A stretch of 64,000 nucleotides of DNA from Brachypodium distachyon (GCF_000005505.3 NC_016131.3:14095501-14159500); one strand, 5' to 3'; positions 42,601-56,514 are shown, numbered from the stretch's first letter. Notes: generated by a model from the sequence alone, not told the origin. Made by a program: numbers and translations.

Positions 42601-45600
42601 TCATTGCAGCAAGGTATCCACTACGATGGAGATCGCCTGTGGTCCTCCTCGCTCAAGTAGAGATAGAGCGAGATCATGCTCATGCCAACTCCGAAGGCCA
42701 GCGGCAATCTTCTTCAGCGTGTCGAGTTTTATGTCCCGCAGCCATGACGGAACAAACTTCACCAGCAGGAATACAAAGCACGAAACATATGCCTTCCATG
42801 TACCTGGGTCGCAGCCCAGCAAGATGTGCCCGTCCAACACACCGGCAATAAAATCCATGTGAGTGCCCACCACTCGTGGCCTCCTTGACAGGAAAGACAT
42901 TTTCATAGCTGGAGAAGTCTTTTCTGAACCCCAGAGTAGACTGCCACAAAAGAAGAGCATGTTGGCCATGGCATAACCTTGGAGTGTGCTGGACACTGGT
43001 CCAGGGTCTTTCAAAACCTGTTTTCGAGCTGATAGCAGTAGCGTCGGCAAGGTCTCCTCGTACAGCACCTGGACCACGAGAGGCCCCCCTGCAATACACA
43101 GGAGTCCGGCACCAAGCATAGCAACCTGATACGCCATGGATGCAGCACCAGATAGTGGCGTTCGGCCTGATTTTAAATGTGAAGGCCCATTGGAAGACCA
43201 TCCGTTTGCAAGTTTGTGGGAACAATCAATCACTTGCTTGAGGATCGTCTCGCTGACAAAGTAGGTATCATGGAACGTTCGACAAGTTCTCAGGTAAATG
43301 AATCCAGGGGCCATGGGAAGCTGCAGACCTTGGTCTGTGATTGACTCTCCCATTAAAGCTCCAACTCCACGGCTTGCAGTAATATCAGACCTGCTGGACG
43401 GGGAGGAGAGCAGAAAGGATGAGAAGCAACTTTGGATGAGCTGTGCAACCGCATCTTTGTCTCTGCCGAACGGAGAACGCATACATGAGAGGACAATGAA
43501 ATCATGCCATCTTCGCACTTTCTGTGTCCATAAGGCCCCTATGATGGGCATGCTTGGCCAGGAACTGCCCCCTGCGCAGTTCTCAAGTGCCTGGCCAATG
43601 ATCCCATGAATATATTCCAGACTCTTATCCAGCTTAAACGTAATAGTCAAGCTGACAAGCGCAGCCATTGGTAAAGGAAGCATTGGCGGAACACCACCTG
43701 TAAGAAAAACAGTAAGTTTTCTACAAACACAGAGTGGAATGAGAATATACATTGCGTGATTAGATGCTGAAAGACAAGACTATCAACAATTATAGTATGA
43801 ACAAATGGAGCTAATTTAAGAACAGGGAGCAGATAGTACGTGGGTAGCAGCTGTGAATCTGAACACCAGCAGATGCAAGAATGTCCTTTACTTCAGCTTC
43901 AATGGAGTGAAGGGCAGTACCAGGGCTTGGCCATTCAGTTCCATTCATAGAGACAGTTTTCCATATTCCTCGCGTAATTTCTGCTGAGAAGTAGCTAACA
44001 ATTGCAGCCAGAGAAGCTGGCAAGAAGTCCACTAGATCCCTTAAACCTGCAAAGCCACGGTACATCAACACGTGAACGGACTAAGAAATATCCCCATAAC
44101 AGGACTTGGAGAACCAATGTAATATGTTAAAATTTAGAAGCAAGGAGGATTCTCACTTGTAGTCAAGTCCCGGCTGGAAAGCCTCCCATGAGAACATGCT
44201 GTAAGAACAGCTTCAAGAACGAAAGGAACTGCTTCTAGAAATTCCCATGCAGGAACTATGGGTCTTTGATAGGAATCATCTGATGTACTTAGAGAAGAAC
44301 CACTGACACTGCTACTAGAAGTGGATGAAAGATTACCAGATACTACCCCGCTTTTATTCATTTTTCGGCAAATCATACTCAAAATTTTGTTTGCAACTTG
44401 ATGGACCGGATTTTTGTTGCAAAGACCAGAAAGGGGAGAGGCTATGCAAGCTTGATTCTGAAAGTACCAAGCCTTTAGCTTAGGGAAGGAATCGATATAA
44501 ATTGGTTGGGTTGGAACCTCATTGAATGAATCCACATCGCTGCTTGAGTTAGTACCAGTAGCAGATGAATTTGGGAACTCAATACGGCTATTGTGCATTA
44601 ACAACAAATAGTCCAGAGTAAGTTCCAACCTTACTGAGCCTCCGCGGCCAGCAAGACAGTACTCTTGAGGGGGTTTGTAAAATTTCCACAACCGGAGAAG
44701 ACAAAGAAATGCACAGGAGAAGACTGAGTAAACCGTTGTTTCATCAAAAATGGTAGACCTGTGGTTAGACGGGGGTGACATTGACCCAAAGGCTTCGCAG
44801 AGTGGCATTAAAGCTGCAGCAACATCTGGAACCTGTGTGATAAAAGGTTTTTTTAATATCCTGAACTAACAAAGAGAAGAAACATATAGCCTGCAGACAA
44901 CATTATTCCAGTCAAAATGAAAATGGGGTACTAATTTGCAATCTATTGGATAAAGTGCTTGCATAATGCAGTTATTGTGCTGGTATTAAATATAGCTCAG
45001 TAACATTAGAACTTAGATAGCATTAGTACTGAATGGGTGGTGCACCCGCACAAGAAAATGAATCAAAAAGCCCAAAGGCTGACAAATATTGTTTGGTGCT
45101 CCTTGTGACCAATGGAGCTAGAGCAGCGCCATATAACTATAGCAGTGGGTCTTAAAGCTGGGTTTTAGGCATATCAGGTCCCAACTTTGAAAATGACACT
45201 GTAGCAAAAGAACCCAAAAAATGTGGGCATCAATTCGTGTGCTGTTCATATGCACTATTGAGTACTAGGTTTTTAAAATTGAAGTATCAGGGACAGATGT
45301 GATACTGAAATCTTGCATGTTTACATAATTTTATGTGAAGTTCAACTTTGTATGGAATTTTCTAAGCATTGTACCATGCACTTTTAGGCTTTATTAGCAA
45401 ATAGGGATGCCAGTTACCCTGGGGACAAACTAATTACTCGACATACTAGTAATGAAGCTACCTTTTTTAACTGTGAAGACAACAAGAAACAGGCAGTATG
45501 TTCTACAGTGTGCTCTAAATAGAAAATATGAAGGATCCGGCAGCAGTTCAATATGTTAACAGTGGATTGTACTTACAAGTAGATTACACGGTCAAATGAA

Positions 45601-48600
45601 CCAAGATATTGCTTACCATTCCATACAAAGAAAGGATGTGGATTGTATCGACATATGAAACACCAAGTAAGATTGCATTCAACGTAGACTTCTGGCTAAG
45701 GTAGTGGCTCATGCTCCCTTGTGTTGAGGAATCTGAGGGCAAAGGAGGCGACAGTAACTTAACCACTAAGCGGACAACATGTTCCTGAGGACAGCATATT
45801 GAATTTAGTCAGTCAAACTTATAATATTTCATGGCTGTAACATTTTGGAAGATCTTAATACTGCATAAAGTAACATTAAGGTACCTGGATATTCCAACCA
45901 CGAACAAGTGTTTCACCACACAGAATTTTAGCTGCAGCTGATTTTTCTTGTTCTGAACCATTCAATGCTATGTGGTACAGTTTATCCAGTTCTGCAAGAC
46001 TGAGTAGACAAGACAGAACTCCAAATCAAGGAACGGACACGACACACCACCAGTAGGGGGCAGGGGTGAACTTCGAATTACAGTGAAACAAGAAGCCAAT
46101 TTAAAAAATGGACAGCCCTGGTGGACTAGGGTAAATAAAGCAATAAAATGATTGATTAGGGTGAATAAAGCAAACAAAAAGATTGCTTTCCAGAAAAAAC
46201 TCGCCTACAAGAACAAACTGTTAAGTTCATTGCTAGCCTATAGACTTTATATTTTGATTGCAGATACAGCTCCATATACCTTGAAGCAGGAGTAGCGATG
46301 AGAGCATTCTTAAGTGGGTCAGATAGTGGAGCTCCTTGCATAAAGTTCAACCATGGGGATTCCTGGGGTAAAACTGTATCCATCAAATGCCCCGATGATA
46401 CAACATAACCAGACCACAAGTAAGCAGAGGTATCGATCAAATTCCTTGAGATACAGGCTTCAACTATAAGATGCAGCATGTTTCCAACTGAAAAATTAAA
46501 GCTGTTAGGGGCCTTGAAAGCTAAAGTAACCAGAGATAGAAGATAAATACATTTTCCAGATAATAGTGCAAAATATGAAAACATTAAAACCGAGGAACAG
46601 CTACTAAATGAACAAAACAATTGTCTTCCAACGAGATCCGATCACCAAGCAGTCGGTTTAGTTTACAAAAACTAAACAAATTACACAGCCAAATAAAATA
46701 TGTTTTTAGATTGAAATATAACAACATGAAATGAAGTGGATAATTAGGTTATTGCGAGAAAAAATGCCTAACAGGTAGGCGAAAAATACTTGTGAACCTA
46801 ACTTTATTGCCAAAGTGCCAACTGCCAAGTATTATTAAAAAACCAACTGCTTACACAAAGTTCCTCACAAATAATTATCTTACTAAATATTTATGAACTG
46901 CAACAACCACCAGGTAGTATATGAGAAGGTAGTGGTACCAGCTTTAGTCGAAGAGTCACTCTGGCTAATCATGCTTGGGTTGCCACCACCTGCCTTGTAA
47001 TTAGCCATAAATATAGCAGCCTTCGAAGCTGCAGCATTTGCCACGTTTACCAGTGACGAAGGTGGTACAAGAAGTCCAGAATATTGGACCAAATCCTGGA
47101 GTGAAGATATAAGTCCTAGTCTTCGTGGAAGGCTTTTGTTTCCTTCAGCTCCAGATGCATCAGTTTCTTCTTTAAGAATTGCAGAGATTGCTAGAGGAAT
47201 AAGAGCTAATAGCATGCATAGTCTCGCGTCTAGATGAGGAATTGGACCCTCAAGGGGTTCTCTAGCCTAGTTGCAACATTAGTGAGTCAGGAGGCCACAA
47301 TAAAAGTAAGTAAAAATGATTTCATTGATCATAGTAGATCAAGGGGAAGGTTTATTACCCGTTGTACAAGACGAAGTGCAGAAATCCAAAGAGCTTTAAA
47401 GGTTTCCTGCCAACTTGCCTCGTTGATTGCTTGGACTGTCTTGGTCGTTTCTGGTTTAAGAGGACCAGTATTAGTCAAAGAAAACCATGCCAGGTGCATA
47501 ATAAAACTGAAAGAAAGACCTAAGCATTATGATTACAAATTCATAGTGCTGGTTACAATGATCATCTCCATCCAGGTTACTAAACAAAAATAACTCACAG
47601 ATAGATAAAAAGCTTTGCGAACTAATAAGGAAAAAAGGTACTCCCTCAGATCCATATTAATTGCCGCAGATTTAGTACAAAGTTGTATTAAACCAGCGAC
47701 AACTAATATGGATCGGGGGGAGTAAATTCAAGTTGATATAAACCAATGGTGTGGAAGTACCTTTTAGAATCTCGATAGCAGATATACCACTTAGATGTTT
47801 CCCATCAATTGCATTTTCCATGTAAATATCAAATATAATCCAGCATGCAGCTCTTCCGGCTCCTGTAAGCTGGCCCAGCAGGGAACCGCTAGATCTCATG
47901 TTACCAAGAACACCCACAAGCCGCTTGTTGTTTGGCTGATAATCTACATTGCTAACTCTCCGGATATCCATCAACAAATCATCAATTTTATGACTAGGAG
48001 CCAATAGTCTCTCCAATGTCATTTTGTGAACTTCAACCAATGTCAACCTCTGGCTCAGAGCACTGAATTTATCAGGCCTAACCTAGAAAAGTTGTCTAAT
48101 TAGCACCCATTTGGCATTCTCTGAGTTGAATATTAGCAATAACCAGAGTGCAAATGGAGCAGAAATTCATTCTTTACGAGTTATTAAGCAAGATGGTGGG
48201 AATCTAGATATACGATAAAATTCTTACATTCTTCAACAGCCAACGGGGCAAGTGGAAAAGGAGTTACTACTAGTCCCTCATAAGTCAGGGTAACGTACAT
48301 AAACGCCGTTTTGCCTTATCAAATCACTAATGCTGTTAGTTATAATACGTGTGACTACTCCCTTATATATTTGATTGTAAAAAGACCCAATTATCCTCTT
48401 ATCCACACATGGTAACCCAACAAGGCAAAAGTACCAACATATCATGATCGGCTGGAGGCAAAATTAGAAGCCATGGATATAGAAGTCTACAAAGTTGTCA
48501 TGTTAATAAGGTGGGCCACACTCAACACCAACTTGACATTTTTCTTGCAGCTGATGGTTACGCTTAATTTTTCCACCATGAATCTTATCGTGGAGGGCAA

Positions 48601-49745
48601 CCATACCATAACAATAACAAAATTTACCAGTAAGGTATTACACAGATAGGTCTATACCCAATCTGAAATTTATATCAAACACCTCCACGGTCCATAAACT
48701 TATGGGAAAGATTATTAGACAACGTACATGTTGTGGCATATCAAACGGAGAAATGCTTGAATCTTTCTATCAGCAGCCATCATATGCACCACTTCAAAAG
48801 CCATGACAGTGTTCTTTCGACGCAGCTGTTCACGGTGCTCAATTTGCTGCGCACTAGAGACCCCTTCGACATCCAAGTCCATACCCTGTGGACCTTCAAT
48901 GGAATATACGCTATCCTGCTCCTCTGTCATTCCAGATGGAAAGCCGCAATCCTCCAGCACGCAATCGATCAGTTTGGTGATAACAACCAACACAAACAGA
49001 ATGACGACATGGCCAAAGTCTATTCCGCTAACCCCATAGATTTTCGACAGTTGCAAAGCGGCATCGATGGATCTCGTTATCCTGGGAAGCAAAAGTAGAC
49101 CATGTATGAGGCAATTGAGCACCAGCCAGCAACCAGCGTACAGATCACACTAACAGGCATTACTGTGGTGGACGGCACAAATCCACACCGGGCTTCCTGT
49201 TGGAACATTACATAGCTGAACTCTTGCTTACTTGTCACGATTAGGCCCGGCCTGCAGGGACAGCGAGGAGGACGTGACGTTGGCCTTCAACAGCTCCAGG
49301 TACAGCCGATACGCCTTGGGGTGGGCTCGCCGCTGCGGCAGAACCCTACACAGAAGAAGAAGAAAATCCGCCAGAGAAATTTCATCACCACATACTTCAA
49401 AATGGCAGGAAAAATGAGAGAACAGAGAGGGGCGGACCTGGCGGTGAGGAGCGCGAGGACGTGGAGCGGGCAGAGGAGGCGGGACGCCATGGCCTGGCTG
49501 ACGAGCTTCCACAGCGAGGGCGAGTTGTGCGCGAAGCAGAGGTTGGAGACGAGGATCCCCGCGAGCTCCGCGCTGGGGAGCCCCAGCCCGCCCCCTTCCC
49601 CTTCCCCGGCGACGAGGCGGGCCACCTCCACCGCCCGCAGCAGCGGCGGGTCCCCGCGCGCCTCCGACGCCTTCACCGCCGCCATCACCCTCCTCTCCAG
49701 CTCCCCCGCGTCGACCACCGGCGCCGGCGCCTCCGCCGACCCCAT
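42601..49745 (-). CDS. MED33A: Mediator complex subunit 33 (MED33A/B, REF4-related)
   Basis: Twelve exons: 49438-49745, 49232-49345, 48728-49081, 47761-48077, 47359-47450, 46939-47266, 46280-46487, 45885-45999, 45617-45784, 44157-44832, 43840-44046, 42601-43697. The total is 3984 nt, 1327 aa, the normal size for plant MED33. Diagnostic segments are LVSNLCFAHNSPSLWKLVSQ with AMASRLLCPLHVLALLT (exon 1), HPKAYRLYLELL (exon 2), TKTVQAINEASWQETFKALW (exon 5), EPLEGPIPHLDARLCMLLAL (exon 6), VVRLVVKLLSPPLPSDSS (exon 9) and DTLKKIAAGLRSWHEHDLAL near the end. The protein is an all-helical tail-module subunit of the nuclear Mediator. In Arabidopsis, MED33A/RFR1 and MED33B/REF4 restrain phenylpropanoid gene expression. 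I cannot separate the A and B forms from sequence alone. The acceptor of exon 4 was fixed by reading frame. Confidence 0.92.
47641..47722. mobile_element. short Stowaway-like MITE in MED33 intron 4, 82 bp
   Basis: Begins CTCCCTCAGATCCATATTAA and ends TAATATGGATCGGGGGGAG, its imperfect inverted complement, with TA on both sides (47639-47640, 47723-47724). It lies 38 bases downstream of the end of exon 4, in the intron. Confidence 0.8.
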
Positions 49746-51653
49746 GGCCGAGGGTTTGGGTTTGGATTTCGGTCTCGCCTTCTCTCTCTCCCTTCCTCTC
49801 CTTGTTGTGAGTCAGTCGAGTCTTTGGAGGTTTGGATCGATGCGGGAGAGGCGGAGGCGTTAAAGGCGGGGGACAGGGATGGGGAGAGATCTGAGCCGTC
49901 GGATCTCCGTCCTCCGGTCGCCTTCGGTCGCGATCGCGTGGGGCCGAATTGACTTCTCCAGAAATGCCGTGTACGCCCGGTCATTCCTGGGCCCACCTGG
50001 CAGCAGGACGCTAGCCGGACCGTGTACATGATACGAACGTATCTCACATCAGCTGATCAGCATGCTCCAAGATCGTCAAGGCATGTGTTTGCATCGGTCA
50101 GAAATAGTCTTGCCTATCTCACGTAGGCCTGGTAATGGTGCAGATCCTGCACCAAACCCAGCCCGCACCATGAAAGACTACACGTATCAACCATTCCACC
50201 CCAAACCAAAAATTTGGTCAAACTATCCAGACCGCACCAGACCATTTTAAATTTCCTCCACACCCGCACCAGACCAAATGGAATATGTGGTTTGAACCAG
50301 TGGTTTCAAACCGTGGATGCTCAAGGCCGGTGCTTCATTAACGAAGTATATGAAATGATCTTGTCATAAATACAACGGAATTGTTCTAACAAGTCTATGC
50401 TGCTAGTACAATTTTTATAGGGCTATAATAAGGTATAGAAAAGCAACTCATAAATTCTTGCCTTTGAACTAAAGAGTCCATGTTGAAAAAAAAATCGTAT
50501 AGACTAGAATTTTAGAATCCTTGGATCAAAGAGGCCCTACAAAGTCAGTAATTGGATCACCCCTAGTACAGAAACGGCCGGCCCGCTACGTTCCGAGATC
50601 GTCACGCTTGCAAGCTGAACTGATCCAGAAACAGGACGGAGCGAGGTTTTTAGACTCGTGGGGATCGATTCTTCGTCGTCGGCTCGTCGCCGGTGCCTAG
50701 ATCGATCTGTTAGATCTTTCCGCCTTCCGGCCATGTGGCCTTCCTACCTCTTCATAGCATGGGCGGGCTCAGCTTTATTCAAGGTTATTGAGTTGAATAC
50801 CCATCAAAATTTGCAAAAAAAAAATGAATATGTATACTATGTATTATGTATTATGTATGTATGCATGTAATAAGATTTTGGGACTAAAATCAAGGGTATT
50901 CCAGCATTGAGTGTAAAAATGGACTAGTCCATCTCTCTCCTTCCTCCTCCAAGTTGGACCAATGCTCCAAATAGGATTTTGGATCGCTAAAAACCGAACT
51001 ATATGCTCGATACATGTAGTCTCGTACGACCTTTATTGATGTCGATCTACACCTCGCATCTCCTCGCCTCCTTCTAAATCCCCAAACCTAGCGACTGCTC
51101 CTACTTCCTCATTTACTCTGCTCCTCCTCGGTGTCCCCGCCTTTGGTTTGACCGCTGCTCTGTGATTTGTTGCTTCCGCCATCCCGCGGTTTCACATGTG
51201 CGCTGCGTTGCGCACAACAGAACAACGTCTCAAACTCTCGATCAGAGACGCAAATATTTGCAATTTTGAATAGCAAATTTTCAGAACAATTTTGAATACC
51301 CACGGTCAGAATCCTGGGCCTGTCCCTGCTTCATAGGCCGGCCTCGATCAGCTGAGGAGGACGCCTTGTGCAGCGGGATGGGAGAAGGTGTCGACGCCCG
51401 CCGACTGCCGGCCCAACTGGACCCCATGGCATGGAAATCATTCAAAATCTTCTTCAGGTGCTAGCAAAGCTGCCGCCAAAGCCGCCGCGCCTCCTGGATA
51501 CATTCAAGATTTCGTTTTTTAAGGATGTGTTTGGTTGCTGGATGGGTTGGAGACGCTTAATTTTCTTTTGTTCTGATCGTGAGGAGTCTGAACGGAGCGG
51601 CTCTTGGATCGATTTTTACCTTTGAAATTGGAGCGTTCTCCGTCGCCGTAATT
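49746..51653. other. MED33 upstream region and intergenic sequence
   Basis: The first 300 bases (CT-rich, then GC-rich with GGGCCCACC near 49990) look like the MED33 5' untranslated region and promoter. A degenerate CACCAAACC/CACCAGACC repeat lies at 50120-50290. The remainder has only short frames without recognised similarity. Confidence 0.35.
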
Positions 51654-51836
51654 GGCCTGACCTCGCGGCTCCGCTCCGCCAAGTCTTCTTTAATCAATCT
51701 GTGGGTGTTGTGCTTATAAACTTGCTATGCTTTTGCAGAGTTTTGCGGTCACGTTGAGCATTGTGATGATAATTTCGTTGTTCGTGATGCGTCATTTGAA
51801 AAATCCCTGAGTGCAGGACCCCTATCGGGTGATGGC
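51654..51836 (+). repeat. tandem duplication, copy 1 (first part)
   Basis: Starts at GGCCTGACCTCGCGGCTCC and matches 55800 onwards almost base for base through AAAATCCCTGAGTGCAGGAC. It is cut off by a solo LTR and resumes at 55313. Confidence 0.85.
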
Positions 51837-54800
51837 TGTAACAGCCCGAGAGCAACCCTTTTCCTTTTAAGCCCTTTTTGGACTGCTTTGTAATTTATTT
51901 ATCTTCATCATGTTATCATGCTCATGTCATCATCAACATTTTGCAATGTCATTAGCATCATGTCACATGAAACTACTTTTGTTTGCATAAAAGCTGTCGT
52001 TCCATGTGCTTGCCTTTTTGTGTGTTCGTGAAAGCCTAAAACTATTTTGTACAAATCCTAATTTGAGTTTGACAAATTAATTCCGGATCTAGTCAAGCCA
52101 ACACACTCTCTCTTCTTATTCTATTTTATAACTCAAAGTTTAATTAAAATTTGCGTGCGATTGTTTGTTGGGCCTAAAGCCAACCCATCTAGCCAAACCC
52201 TAGTTTCCTAGCCTATAAAGCTACCCTAATCCCTAGCTTTTTCTTCTCTCCCTCTTCTTTCCCCAAGCCGCTGCCACCACCCATCTTCCTCCCGGTCCCC
52301 TTTCTCCTCTGTCTCTTGCTCCCGATCTCCCTCATGAGCTCCTTCCTCTGCGCCATCTCTCCCTCGAGCTCCCTCTCCACCGGCGCGCCTCCCTCTCCCT
52401 GCGGCCCTCTCTCCCGTGGCTCCCTGCCGCTCACCCCGCGCCTCTCTCCCTCTGCGCCGGCGCCGCCTCCACCTCGCATGCCTGCGCGCGCGCCTTTCGC
52501 TCTCCTAGCCTGGCGGCCCCACGCCGCCGCCCATTGCCGTGCGCCGCCTATCGCCAATCCGCGCGACCACGCCCTCCGTCGCCCCCGTCCGCCGTTTCCC
52601 TGCTCCCCTCTGCTCCGACCACCTCCACGCGCGCCGTTCGCCGAGCTCGCCTCCACCTCGCAGCACCGCTCCACCTCCCCTTCCCCGAACGCCACCTCGC
52701 TCCCTTGCTCGCCCCGGTGCCGATTCTCTGCCTCCGCCGCGTGCTGCTCCTCGCTCCCCTTGTCTTGTCCTCCAGCCTGCAGGCCCAGCTCCTCCTCCTT
52801 GGCCCATGTCCAAGCCCAAGTCTAGCAGGCCCGTGCCTTTTCCTCCCTTTGGTCTTTTCTATTTTTCTGGAAATTGCTATTTCCTGACGTGTGGGCCCTG
52901 CTGGTCAGCGCCTCCGTGTGCTTCGCAAGTGCTTCGACGCACCGCTGCCCAAGTCCTTGCCTGCCGTACCGAGAGACCGAAGGACCTTTGAGCCGGTGCC
53001 ATGAACGACTACGTCGACTACATCCTCTACATCGCGACGCCGCAACGAGTCCAAGGTATAATGTGCGACCGTCCCGTGAATCGACCGTTCTTCGGCGTAG
53101 ACCTGGAGGTTGCGATCGATGACATTCATGTGTTGTATGAGATGCCCGTGATTGTACCGATAGTATCGATAGTTGTAGGTACCTTGTTGCCGTTGGCGTG
53201 TGCAACCCCGTTTGACTCGGTTGTTTGGTGTGTTGTTCTTGTTAAATCATGTGTTGCACCTATTCATGTCATTGTCATGCATGATGATACAACTATAATG
53301 TTGAGTGTAGTTAATTCATTAAACTCTATTCCTTGCATATGGAGTTGTATAGATGTTATGTGTAGTATTTTTCGGACTCCATTTAACTTGGTAAATTATA
53401 TATCGGATTTACTTTCGGAATCCTTAATATGACATGCATCATCCATATGTCACGCATCATTCTTTGATTGCGCATATTAATTACCATGTGTATCTTGTAT
53501 GCTTATACTTTCCTTTTATGTGATGTATTTGCTTCTTCCTCGCTAGTCTTCGATTCCTACGACGACGAATACACTTGTGTTCTTCTTCCAGGATTCTTGC
53601 TCAATTCCGGGCAATTGAGTACTCCAGGCAAGCAGCTCTTCCTTGACCATGTTGATTATACCTATTGCCTCTCCCTCAAATCTTGCATTATGTTACGATC
53701 TCAGTCTTGTCACGATGCCTCTAGGATTGCATAGCTTATTAGTCAGCTCTACTTATTGCCCTATGTCTTGTTACTTGTCCCAATACCATGTCACATGTTT
53801 GTTGTTGCCTTACATCTTGGTCATTAGATGTCATGCTTAGTTCCGAGTCTAGTGTCCTTATATCTGGGGTTCCACATTTGCTACATCCACATGCTACTTT
53901 ATGTTTAATTGCAATTCTTAAAACTCTGATATGATATTTAAACTGTAACAAGGCAACGATGGGAGGCCGTGCTCTAACGCTTTGGTGATTTGTTCCATTT
54001 GCGCCGACCTAAGGACTGAGTTCTCATTTTCGCCGATCCAAGAAACTTCACGCTAACCGCTCGTGAGAGAATATATGGGTTCTCCCTCGACTTAGTACTT
54101 GATCCTCAGCTCTTCCAGGGGCCACATAGTTCGGGCGTTCCATTTGGCATATCGCATATACACTAGTGTTGTGTTGGAGACTTGTTGGTGACTTTGCATT
54201 CATATAGGATTGCGGCACTAGTCTGGAGTGGTCATCTTGCGGGCCCTGAACCACTACCAGCTGTCCTCGCAACTCTTGAGTCCGTACGACGCTTCGGCCG
54301 GGCTCTCATTTCGGATAGACTCAGTTGGGTGGTCCCCCTGAATTAGTTGTGGAACTTGGAAACATCGTGTCGCTCAATCCAGCCAGCGCACATTTGATTG
54401 TGAGCACGCTTGGTATTCGTGGGTTGGTCGAACGTGTACGGGTAAATTGGTGCACCCTACAGGGATAAATCTTTCGGAAAACCGGTCCGCGGTTATGGAC
54501 GACTTGGTTGGTCATTACTTGATCATAGAGAACTTAACCAACTTAATCTCAAAAACCTTAGTAGTAATTAGACTTAATCATGGATATGCTTAAAACTGCT
54601 TAAGTGTGAGTGTCCTTTGGATTGCTTCCTCACAGGGTGTTGAGGGGGTGATATGAGGATTGTGTTGTTTGGTATTTAGTAAATAGGTTAATCACTTTCA
54701 CCTGGTAGACACTTCTCATCCTCTCATTAGACGTTGTTATTAGAGTGTCTCTCCAGATATCTACTGCTGCATAACCCCACTTTACCCTCCTTTCAGACAT

Positions 54801-55312
54801 GTTGCATAGTAGCATAGATCTCCCCGTAAGTCTTGCGAGTACTTTGTACTCAGTTGCTTTGCAACGTTGTTTTCTTCAGAGGTTCCAGCAGAGCAGGTGA
54901 GCCGCTAGCTTCTTCGTGGAGCACGATGTTGGATTCGATGTTTAGCCAAGAGATCCAGATTAGGGTTCTGAGACTCGTGACGGGTTTCCTTCCAGCTTCC
55001 AGCCTCTTCAGGCCATGCTGTATTCTTGTCTGTACTCGGGCATAATTCGACTTCCGCTGATGTAATGATGTAATGTTGGGACATGTGTCCTCTCTTTGTA
55101 ATAATTGTTATTCTGCTCCTTGTATGAGCTTTGTAATTACTCTCTTCTGTAGAGTTTTGGTAATGATATTCATGTTGCAAAACCCTGCGATGAGCACATT
55201 AATGCATGTATGTATTGAAGTGTTTATCGTAGGTTAAGAACCTGAGGCTTGAATTATGCAAAGGTTAGCAATTTGGGGCTAAATTGTATAATTCCGGTCC
55301 CGGGGTCTTACA
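51837..55312. mobile_element. solo LTR, 3476 bp
   Basis: Begins TGTAACAGCCCGAGAGCAAC and ends CCGGTCCCGGGGTCTTACA, with a perfect ATGGC target duplication (51832-51836, 55313-55317). It has no internal coding region. The CT-rich, GC-rich part at about 52230-52830 gives long chance open frames on both strands and probably corresponds to transcribed LTR sequence. It belongs to the long-LTR type usual for grass Gypsy elements; the family is not identified. Confidence 0.88.
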
Positions 55313-55548
55313 ATGGCAATGGTGTGCATCTATCTTCTTTTGGTGGGATTTGGTTTCATGATCACGCAAGGAGATGTAGAGACCGGCGACATGTCAACGT
55401 CTCAAGGGCCCAAAAGTTTGAGCCAACTGAAGAATTGAACAAGTCTTTATTGAAGAGAACGGTTCGTTGGTTAACATGTGGTCCGAATGGAAAAGCGGGC
55501 CGTGTAAGTCAATACCAACGGCTCACGATTCGTGTTGGGTGCTGAATA
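55313..55548 (+). repeat. tandem duplication, copy 1 (second part)
   Basis: Continues copy 1 after the LTR with GGGATTTGGTTTCATGATCA, CAAGGAGATGTAGAGACC and an ACGGCTCACGATTCGTGTTGG end, matching 55976-56198. Confidence 0.8.
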
Positions 55549-55799
55549 CTAAGGAGAACTGCCGCGTGACAAGCCAACCTACATCATTTTAATTAAATGA
55601 AAAAATATGGATACAACGAGTTCTGGCAGCATTTGCCCAAAGGAAACACGACAAAGAAAACCTTAGGCTCTCGAATCATGCCAATGGAGATAGCCATGCA
55701 CAAAAAGACATGTCGATGACGTAGTTGAAAAGCATCGATTTGCCGAGCCCCCGCATGACATTGGTTCATCGATGTAAACGAGGGGTATAGCGTAGCCGA

Positions 55800-56198
55800 G
55801 GCCTGAACTCGCGGCTCCACTCCGCCAAGTCTTCTTTAATCAATCTATGGGCGTTGTGCTTATAAACTTGCTATGCTTTTGCAGATTTTTGCGGTCACGT
55901 TGAGCATTGTGATGATAATTTCGTTGTTCGTGATGCGTCATTTGAAAAATCCCCAAGTGCAGGACCCCTATCGGCGTGTATCTGTCTTCTTCCGGTGGGA
56001 TTTGGTTTAATGATCACGCAAGGAGATGTAGAGACCCGCGACATGTTAAACTCAATGAGCCAAAAGTTCAGTGAACTGAGAGCTGAACAAAGGCTTCACT
56101 GGAGAGAATGGTTCGTCAGTTTAATATGCTGTCTGGATGGAAGGGGACCTTGTAGTCAAGATGAACGGCTCACAGTGCGTGTTGGGGGTGATGAATAA
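55800..56198 (+). repeat. tandem duplication, copy 2, uninterrupted
   Basis: About 400 bases corresponding to 51654-51836 plus 55313-55548, with scattered substitutions and small indels. The sequence between the copies (55549-55799) is unique. No gene is apparent in it; the TTTGCAG acceptor-like site and CCAAGTCTTCTTTAATCAAT phrase suggest repeat-derived or 5'-leader sequence. Confidence 0.82.
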
Positions 56199-56263
56199 GG
56201 TTTTAGTACGGAGTATCATTTTTTCTAGCTCGTCGTATCAGTTTTTTTTATTGTCGTTTTATT

Positions 56264-56514
56264 GGGGCTGTTTAGTTCATGACAAAACCTGACCTACCAA
56301 AAAATTGGCAACCAATGTTATTTTGGTGTTTGTTTGGTTGGTAGCCAAAAAATTGGTTGTCGAAAGAATCTTGCCAACTTCTTCGCACCCTTCTTTACAA
56401 ATCTTGCCAAATTTTTGGCCAACCATGGGTTGGCAAATCCCTAGCCAATTTTTTGGGTAGCCAATAGTTGGCAAAAATTGGCAATGCACAAATTGTCAAG
56501 AACCAAACAGACCC
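56264..56514. mobile_element. MITE with GGGnCTGTTTnGTTC ends, 251 bp
   Basis: The left end GGGGCTGTTTAGTTCATGAC and right end GTCAAGAACCAAACAGACCC are inverted complements. The flanking trinucleotide is ATT on both sides (56261-56263, 56515-56517). The interior contains repeated TTGGCAA/CCAAAAAATTGG units able to fold into a hairpin. Superfamily is uncertain, possibly Harbinger-like given the 3 bp duplication. Confidence 0.68.

Noticed and set aside
42557..42862. Plus-strand frame of 101 codons
   Set aside because: Antisense to the last exon of MED33.
49321..49952. Plus-strand frames of 163 and 180 codons
   Set aside because: Antisense of MED33 exon 1 and its 5' leader; composition follows the GC skew.
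52213..52991. Long Pro/Ser/Ala-rich and Gly/Arg-rich frames on both strands
   Set aside because: They lie inside the solo LTR in a CT-rich, GC-rich stretch; frames are open because of composition, and none has a recognisable domain.
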